The position numbers were made by a program, and so were the translations under genes. The notes below the pieces were generated by a model. That model was not told the origin of the DNA. It saw nothing but the letters and a program-made list of their open reading frames with translations, and searched no databases. DNA of 26,402 nucleotides from an uncultured bacterium. Lineage in GTDB: Bacteria; Bacillota; Clostridia; Oscillospirales; Ruminococcaceae. Below, piece by piece: positions 22,329 to 26,402 of this stretch; the stretch's first letter is position 1, and each line of letters begins with the position of its first letter. Where the stretch lies: assembly GCA_934875375.1 (NCBI GenBank), contig CAKXHL010000021.1, forward strand, positions 1-26,402. The letters run 5' to 3'.

Positions 22329-23159
22329 ATGCAGATCGGAATAGTGGGGCTTGGTCTTATCGGCGGTTCTCTGGCCAAAGCAGCCAAGGAACGGACGGAT
22401 TACACGGTTCTCGGCTTTGACCGGAATGAGGCCGTTCTGCAGCAGGCCCTGCAGCAGGGTGCCATCGATGGCGTATTAGAGCCTGACCAGCTGAAAAACT
22501 GCCGGATCGTGCTGGTAGCGCTGTATCCGCAGGCGGCGGTGGATTACATCCTTTCTCACCGGGCTGCCTTCGGTAACCGCACCATTGTAGTCGATTGCTG
22601 CGGTGTAAAAGAGGTGGTCTGCACGCCCTGTGAATCCGCGGCCCGGGAGGCGGGCTTTGTCTTTCTCGGCGGGCACCCTATGGCGGGAATCGAGCGGTCC
22701 GGCTTTGCCTTTTCCAAAGGGGATTTGTTTGAGGGCGCGTCAATGGTGCTGACGCCGCCTGCCGGCACCGATCGGACTGCGGTGGACACAGTGTCCGGTT
22801 TCTGTATGCAGCTGGGATTTGGCCGCATCCGTCTTTCCACCCCTCAAGAGCATGACCGAATGATCGCTTTGACCTCCCAACTGGCTCATGTGTTGTCCAG
22901 CGCCTATGTCAAAAGTCCAGCCGCTTTGTCCCACGCGGGCTTTTCTGCCGGCAGCTTTAAGGATATGACCCGGGTTGCACGTCTGAACGAGGACATGTGG
23001 ACCGAGCTGTTTTTTGACAACAAGCCGGCTCTTTTGGATGAAATCGAAGGGCTGATTGACCGGCTGGAGGCATATGCCGAAGCGCTGCGGCAAAACGATC
23101 GGGAAAAAATGCATATTTTATTGAAGGAGGGGCGGGAACGAAAAGAAATCGTAGGTTAG
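22329..23159 (+). CDS. tyrA: Prephenate dehydrogenase TyrA
   Basis: This 276-residue enzyme oxidatively decarboxylates prephenate to 4-hydroxyphenylpyruvate, the committed tyrosine step. The NAD-binding motif is IGIVGLGLIGGSLAKA (residues 3-18). The family segments VDCCGVKEVV, FLGGHPMAGIERSGF and LTSQLAHVLSSAYV follow; the HPMAG and SQLAH histidines are catalytic or substrate-binding in homologues. There is no C-terminal ACT domain, so feedback may act through the DAHP synthase and the attenuator instead. The start ATG 22329 follows AAAGGAG, 21 bp after aroF, in the same operon. Confidence 0.95.
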   Translation: MQIGIVGLGLIGGSLAKAAKERTDYTVLGFDRNEAVLQQALQQGAIDGVLEPDQLKNCRIVLVALYPQAAVDYILSHRAAFGNRTIVVDCCGVKEVVCTPCESAAREAGFVFLGGHPMAGIERSGFAFSKGDLFEGASMVLTPPAGTDRTAVDTVSGFCMQLGFGRIRLSTPQEHDRMIALTSQLAHVLSSAYVKSPAALSHAGFSAGSFKDMTRVARLNEDMWTELFFDNKPALLDEIEGLIDRLEAYAEALRQNDREKMHILLKEGRERKEIVG

Positions 23160-23174
23160 AATATCGCCTTTCCC

Positions 23175-23203
23175 TTGACAATATGGATGGAATAGACTAA
23201 AAT
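23175..23203 (+). promoter_or_regulatory. Promoter of tRNA-Leu
   Basis: TTGACA (23175-23180), 17 bp, TAAAAT (23198-23203), 22 bp upstream of the tRNA. Confidence 0.85.
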
Positions 23204-23225
23204 AAGGAAGCAGTTTTCCATCCGT

Positions 23226-23313
23226 GCCGCTGTGGCGGAATTGGCAGACGCAAGGGACTTAAAATCCCTCGGTTGAATAAACCGTACCGGTTCGATCCCG
23301 GTCAGCGGCACCA
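23226..23313 (+). tRNA. tRNA-Leu (anticodon UAA)
   Basis: This is a class II tRNA of 88 nt with encoded CCA. The acceptor stem is GCCGCTG/CAGCGGC, discriminator A. The anticodon arm is GGGA, CTTAAAA, TCCC with anticodon TAA. A long variable arm (CGGTTGAATAAACCG) and T-loop GGTTCGATCCC follow. Confidence 0.97.
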
Positions 23314-23331
23314 TGATTCGTGAACGGTTTA

Positions 23332-23370
23332 GATGCCATCGGTGAAAAAGCCGATGGCATCGCCGTTTTT
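23332..23370 (+). terminator. Terminator of tRNA-Leu
   Basis: A perfect 11-bp stem GATGCCATCGG (23332-23342) with CCGATGGCATC (23351-23361), then GCCGTTTTT. Confidence 0.88.
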
Positions 23371-23488
23371 CGGCACTTTTGCCCCCTCAAAATACAAAGG
23401 TTGAACAGGAGATGCCAATCGGCTTTTTCGAGCGACTGTCTGGACTCGAACCTGTACACAGCAAGATTCATTCTCCATGTCAAAAATC

Positions 23489-23535
23489 AGCGATAGCTCA
23501 TCTGTCATTTTTCAGCAGATGGCTATCGCTTTTTT
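23489..23535 (+). terminator. Orphan terminator downstream of tRNA-Leu
   Basis: AGCGATAGC (23489-23497) pairs with GCTATCGCT (23522-23530), extended by CATCTG/CAGATG, followed by six T. There is no intact gene between this and the previous terminator, so it may be a relic of a lost gene. Confidence 0.8.
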
Positions 23536-23585
23536 ATTACCCAAATGAAGAACTAATATAAAACATAATCAACGCTATCACTACG

Positions 23586-23626
23586 GCGCCGATATTCTGC
23601 AATTTGCAGAGTGTCGGCGCTTTTTT
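23586..23626 (+). terminator. Second orphan terminator
   Basis: GCGCCGA (23586-23592) pairs with TCGGCGC (23614-23620), with an inner stem TCTGCA/TGCAGA, then six T (23621-23626). It stands just before a small ORF and could act as a leader terminator or be a relic. Confidence 0.8.
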
Positions 23627-23650
23627 GCGTTCTGAAAGGAGTAAAAATCA

Positions 23651-23791
23651 ATGACAAAATATTTCATGCGGAATACCCCGTATTATTCGGCCGAGGTAAT
23701 GATGATGACTGTTCCTGGGTTCAAGCCCAGAGGAAGGGAGTATGTAATGTGCAGCCTTATAGTTCATCTGCACCTGAACCGACATCGGTGA
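23651..23791 (+). CDS. Small ORF (46 residues), possible mobile-element remnant
   Basis: ATG 23651 follows GAAAGGAG (23634-23641) by nine bases. The peptide begins MTKYFMRNTPYYSAEVMMMT and continues VPGFKPRG before a less protein-like tail (MCSLIVHLHLNRHR). The N-terminal part reads like a real protein and the tail may follow a frameshift or truncation. About 280 bp after it there is only broken sequence. Being flanked by orphan terminators and a recombinase fragment suggests remains of an inserted element. No function can be assigned. Confidence 0.4.
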   Translation: MTKYFMRNTPYYSAEVMMMTVPGFKPRGREYVMCSLIVHLHLNRHR

Positions 23792-24076
23792 TCTCTTATC
23801 CTGCCGCCTTTTCTCTTTTACCATTCACAGCTCTGCCGGGGAGCCGGGCCAGTATTGTAAAACTCTGCGTACCACGGCATCACCGGTTGAAAAGCGCAGC
23901 GGCGGGTATGGATACACAAATGGCATACTGGCCGCTTTGCGGTTATTATACCATATTGGGCCTTTTGAAAATGTAAAGAAGACGCCTTTTAGCATTAAGA
24001 TTATATAAAGGCAGACTCATCTTAATCTATTTCTAATATCTGCACCATTCCCCTAACACCATCTTTTTACCGCTCG

Positions 24077-24085
24077 TGCTATACT
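24077..24085 (+). promoter_or_regulatory. Extended -10 promoter of the 86-residue membrane protein gene
   Basis: TGCTATACT (TGn plus TATACT) about 40 bp upstream of the ATG at 24125. No convincing -35. Confidence 0.45.
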
Positions 24086-24124
24086 GACATCAGCAAATGG
24101 TTCCTGAGAGAGGTGCTGAAAATC

Positions 24125-24385
24125 ATGACCAGACAATTATATGCTACCAACCCAATCCACCATGATACCAGACGATATTGGGAAAAAGGCATAGAAATGA
24201 TCCGCTTACAATATAGAAAAATCCACAAACAAACCGCTTTAAGAAAAAAGGCAGCCACTTATTTTGAAAAATATCCGCTGGCATTCTGGTTTACCGCTTT
24301 TATCACGATGCCGATGGCAATTCTGCTGGCGGTCGGCGCCATAACAGTAATGTGTGGATTGCTTTTTCTCTGGGTTCTATCCTAA
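24125..24385 (+). CDS. Small membrane protein (86 residues), unknown function
   Basis: The first ~50 residues are hydrophilic and basic (YWEKGIEMIRLQYRKIHKQTALRKKA). A hydrophobic C-terminal stretch of one long or two tight helices follows (LAFWFTAFITMPMAILLAVG, then AITVMCGLLFLWVLS). The topology is therefore a cytoplasmic head with a membrane tail. The start is ATG 24125, with GAGAGAGG about 12 bp upstream; an in-frame GTG at 24113 touches the RBS and is less likely. I do not recognise a family. It is isolated between mobile-element debris. Confidence 0.6.
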   Translation: MTRQLYATNPIHHDTRRYWEKGIEMIRLQYRKIHKQTALRKKAATYFEKYPLAFWFTAFITMPMAILLAVGAITVMCGLLFLWVLS

Positions 24386-24550
24386 AGCTGATTGCAGGTG
24401 GAAGCCCGTTCTGCAACTTTATTCCCGCCGCATTCGAAAAAGCTTTATTCCTTTCTGAAAAGCCCGGCTGAATGCTGGGTGTCCGTAATACAGGAAACAA
24501 CAAACTTTCAATGATTATGGCATCTGGCAGTCGAGGTTAGCAAAAAACAT

Positions 24551-24591
24551 AATGAGCGATACTTGGTTTGAATGACCAAGTATCGCTCATT
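24551..24591 (-). terminator. 17-bp perfect inverted repeat, probable terminator
   Basis: AATGAGCGATACTTGGT (24551-24567) and its exact mirror (24575-24591) surround a seven-base loop. On the minus strand the stem is followed by ATG and TTTTTT, fitting a terminator. It sits exactly at the 3' side of the recombinase fragment. Confidence 0.65.
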
Positions 24592-24768
24592 TGCGTATGC
24601 GACAAACTTCTGTACGACAGCTGCGGCTTCTTCATCGACGATCCATTTCTTTTTGTCCTCCGGGCTTTTCATATACCCATAGGGCGGAATGGTCGGCAAA
24701 TGCTCGCCGGACTTGCCTTTACTCTGCCATGTAGCGCGAATCTTCTTAGAGGTATCGCGGGCATACAT
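24592..24768 (-). pseudogene. Internal fragment of a second large serine recombinase
   Basis: A minus-strand frame holds about 55 codons that match the middle of large serine recombinases: YARDTSKKIRATWQSKGKSG, then IPPYGYMKSPEDKKKWIVDEEAAAVVQKF. The same region is recognisable in the recombinase at the window start (YAKDISKKRR, PPYGYIKNPDD, EAAEAV), but the sequences differ, so this is a relic of another element. Both sides lose similarity abruptly: upstream of the MYARD segment there is no catalytic domain, and downstream the frame runs into the perfect inverted repeat. It is non-functional as a recombinase. Confidence 0.85.
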
Positions 24769-24864
24769 TAATAGGAAGCCGCATACCATAAAAGGAAAAG
24801 TACATTGTTTTTTTACAAAGGTCTGACCATTTTGTAAATTCTTGCTTCGCACTGGGGAAATCCA

Positions 24865-24893
24865 TTGCAATCTGTCTGAAAAAAGTCTAGGAT
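24865..24893 (+). promoter_or_regulatory. Promoter of the IseA-like lipoprotein gene
   Basis: TTGCAA (24865-24870), 17 bp, TAGGAT (24888-24893), about 34 bp upstream of the GTG start. Confidence 0.6.
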
Positions 24894-24926
24894 AAAAACA
24901 GACCAAACCAATAAGGAGGTTTTCTC

Positions 24927-25580
24927 GTGAAACGATATATTGCTCTTTTCTGCTGTATGATGGTAATGTTCTCTTTTTCCGGATGCGGTCAAAAAAACAG
25001 TTCTAGTGTGCCGGAAGTCAGCCTTCCCCCCGCTTCCCTATCCATTCTGGAGGAGCCCAGCGATTCTGCTTCAAACTCAGAAAACGCTGTCGGGCTGTCC
25101 GATCCCGCCAGAGCCAGTGCCGAGGATTTGATTGAACCTGCAATGGAGATTTACAGTTGGTTTGCGCTGGGCAGCATGCCTTTGTCCAGTGAAACCCGGA
25201 CATCTATCAACCCGCTGACCGGTGAGGAAGATACCTTCCAGCGGGTTGACAGCCCTCTCTTCTCCGATTACGAGGGATTAAAAACCTACTTGAGACATTT
25301 CTTCTCAGACGAAATTATTCAGCATTTATTAGAAGAATACCCTATCTGTAAGGATATTGACGGGGTGCTTTATATGGTTCCTGCCGGAAGAGGCGCCAAT
25401 ATTTTTATCAAAGACGTCGTCTTCTCCACGGAGGAAGTAAACGACACCTTCGCCAAGCTCTCTGCTTCCATCTCCTATGACCCGGATGCTGGAGAATCTG
25501 AAAATCCAAAAAGCTATGAGTTTACCTGTCAGAAGATTGATGGGAAATGGATTTTTACCACTTTTGAATACTATTTATAA
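24927..25580 (+). CDS. Lipoprotein with IseA-like (DL-endopeptidase inhibitor) domain
   Basis: A 217-residue secreted lipoprotein: the signal peptide MKRYIALFCCMMVMFSFSGC ends in lipobox FSGC, followed by a Ser/Pro/Glu-rich linker to about residue 60. The folded part begins AEDLIEPAMEIYSWFALGSMP, then SPLFSDYEGLKTYLRHFFS, DIDGVLYMVPAGRGANI and the end KIDGKWIFTTFEYYL. This order resembles the IseA/YoeB family, whose members inhibit cell-wall DL-endopeptidases. The match is from memory of the family pattern, so the function is an inference. Start GTG 24927, seven bases after AAGGAGG. It has its own promoter and terminator. If the call is right it acts outside the membrane on peptidoglycan turnover. 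Confidence 0.72.
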   Translation: MKRYIALFCCMMVMFSFSGCGQKNSSSVPEVSLPPASLSILEEPSDSASNSENAVGLSDPARASAEDLIEPAMEIYSWFALGSMPLSSETRTSINPLTGEEDTFQRVDSPLFSDYEGLKTYLRHFFSDEIIQHLLEEYPICKDIDGVLYMVPAGRGANIFIKDVVFSTEEVNDTFAKLSASISYDPDAGESENPKSYEFTCQKIDGKWIFTTFEYYL

Positions 25581-25585
25581 AATTA

Positions 25586-25612
25586 TAAAAACAGGGTTTA
25601 TCCCTGTTTTTT
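25586..25612 (+). terminator. Terminator of the IseA-like gene
   Basis: AAAACAGGG (ACAGGG at 25591-25596) pairs with CCCTGTTTT (CCCTGT at 25602-25607) over a five-base loop, followed by a U-run. Confidence 0.9.
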
Positions 25613-25746
25613 ATTTTTCCATTCATTTGGCGCTGCCGGAGATATAAAAATATCGGCTTCTTCGGCGTAAAAAAGCTCTCTTTTTTCCCCTGCTTCAGTT
25701 ATAAAATCCTGTCAAAAACATCCTTCTTTTGTTTTTTCAATAGAAG

Positions 25747-25774
25747 TTGTTTTTTTCATTATTCATGTTATAAT
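25747..25774 (+). promoter_or_regulatory. Promoter of the nfnA/sudB-like gene
   Basis: TTGTTT (25747-25752), 16 bp, perfect TATAAT (25769-25774) with TGT in front (extended -10). The leader would be about 75 nt. Confidence 0.7.
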
Positions 25775-25856
25775 TTTTATCATATCCTTTTTGAATACTT
25801 GTATGTTTTCTGTGTACAAATGAAATTATGCGTAGGGAGTGTGTCAAAAAGCAGCC

Positions 25857-26402
25857 ATGGTAAGAGTGAGGAAAAAGGAAGGTCTGAACGAGACGGTCAG
25901 CAAAATGGTGTTAGAAGCGCCGATGATCGCGAAGAAAGCGCAGCCGGGACAGTTTGTGATCGTACGCGCAAAAGAGGAGAGCGAGCGGATTCCGCTGACG
26001 ATAGCGGACTACGACCGTAAAGAGGGAACGGTGACCATCATCTATCAGATCGTAGGAGCCGGGACGATGGAGCTGGATACGGTGCGGGAGGGTGAATATG
26101 TTCAGGACCTGGTGGGACCGCTGGGGAAAGCCAGCGAGACCGAAGGGCTGCAAAAAGTCGCGGTGGTAGGCGGCGGAGTAGGCTGCGCCATCGCATACCC
26201 GCTGGCGAAAAAGCTGCATGGGCAGGGTGCCGAGGTACACTCGGTGGTCGGATTCCGGAGCCGTGATCTGGTGATTCTGGAAGAGGAGTTTTGTGCAGTA
26301 AGCGATCAGCTGTGCATGATGACCGACGACGGCAGCTACGGCCAGAAAGGGCTGGTGACCCAGGCGCTGGAAGAGCTGATACTGGCCGGCAACGAGTATG
26401 AC
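25857..26402 (+). CDS. Ferredoxin:NADP reductase alpha-type / sulfide dehydrogenase subunit (NfnA/SudB-like), cut by window end
   Basis: The frame is open for 182 codons to the last base, so the C-terminus is outside the window. The sequence is that of the FAD/NAD-binding NfnA/SudB (dihydroorotate dehydrogenase electron-transfer-like) subunit. It has a flavin-binding barrel with AKKAQPGQFVIVRA and RIPLTIADYDR, then VGPLGKASE, the NAD-domain glycine motif VAVVGGGVGCAIAYPLAKKL, GFRSRDLVILEEEF and TDDGSYGQKGLVTQAL. The [2Fe-2S] cysteines should lie further on. In anaerobes it pairs with NfnB/GltA-like subunits for ferredoxin and NADPH exchange. The start is uncertain: ATG 25857 has no clear RBS, and an in-frame GTG at 25839 adds six residues but sits on AGGGAG. 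Confidence 0.88.
   Translation, partial: MVRVRKKEGLNETVSKMVLEAPMIAKKAQPGQFVIVRAKEESERIPLTIADYDRKEGTVTIIYQIVGAGTMELDTVREGEYVQDLVGPLGKASETEGLQKVAVVGGGVGCAIAYPLAKKLHGQGAEVHSVVGFRSRDLVILEEEFCAVSDQLCMMTDDGSYGQKGLVTQALEELILAGNEYD

Noticed and set aside
23441..23470. T-loop-like sequence (minus strand GGTTCGAGTCC) downstream of tRNA-Leu, suggesting a tRNA relic or att site
   Set aside because: The stem around the loop has only two pairs before a mismatch, no acceptor or anticodon arm is present, and it does not repeat the tRNA-Leu 3' end.
23611..23976. 121-codon plus-strand frame overlapping the 46-residue ORF
   Set aside because: It begins inside the terminator, has no RBS, and its composition is not protein-like. 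The shorter frame has the better start signal.
25800..25822. TTGTA/TACAA repeat before the nfnA-like gene as a Rex or other operator
   Set aside because: Arms of only five bases with an 11-base gap in AT-rich DNA; does not fit Rex spacing.
1..26402. CRISPR arrays, rRNA operons or IS transposases
   Set aside because: No regularly spaced direct repeats, no rRNA sequence and no DDE transposase-like frame were seen on either strand.

Overview
The window looks like a chromosomal segment of an anaerobic Gram-positive bacterium, probably class Clostridia and perhaps the Oscillospiraceae/Ruminococcaceae group. This is an inference. It rests on strong Shine-Dalgarno sites, sigma-A type promoters, a Rex repressor, an SdpR/SdpI pair, a YnzC/DUF896 protein, a type I-beta DAHP synthase with an N-terminal regulatory domain, an NfnA/SudB-type flavoprotein and Clostridia-type large serine recombinases. 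No rRNA or species marker is present. Most genes are ordinary core functions, with mobile-element debris at both ends.

Layout. (1) 1-1775: the end of an integrated element. It carries a large serine recombinase cut by the window edge and a small resolvase-like protein whose catalytic serine is replaced, and it abuts the terminator of tRNA-Pro(GGG). (2) 2145-6549: a strong promoter, a roughly 320-nt highly structured leader RNA, then a complete potABCD polyamine ABC transporter operon. (3) 6590-8568: an autoregulated sdpR-sdpI-CPBP protease operon with a perfect 30-bp operator and no toxin genes. (4) 8592-9635 (minus): a flavin reductase and a CMD-family protein behind a promoter with the 19-bp spacer typical of MerR control. 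(5) 9690-12454: an AlkA-type DNA glycosylase, a FAD oxidoreductase-Rieske fusion and a 57-residue membrane protein. (6) 12539-17307: a ureohydrolase of the agmatinase family facing a four-gene minus-strand operon (M20 peptidase, amino-acid binding lipoprotein, permease, ATPase). (7) 17617-20979 (minus): free methionine sulfoxide reductase, a 400-bp stretch with no intact gene, Rex, DUF896, PHP histidinol phosphatase and a GNAT acetyltransferase. (8) 21050-23159: a tyrosine/phenylalanine-rich leader peptide and attenuator ahead of DAHP synthase and prephenate dehydrogenase. (9) 23175-26402: tRNA-Leu(UAA), a series of terminators, small ORFs, a fragment of a second serine recombinase, an IseA-like lipoprotein, and the start of a ferredoxin:NADP reductase alpha-type subunit that runs off the window.

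Themes. Nitrogen and polyamine handling recurs: PotABCD imports polyamines, the ureohydrolase may make putrescine, and the M20/ABC operon may import and process amino-acid derivatives. RNA-level control is the most interesting part. The aro-tyr attenuator is a complete ribosome-sensing design encoded in about 200 bp. The potA leader is a large fold with a closing helix and a possible competing 3' hairpin. All RNA structures were found by eye and were not computed.
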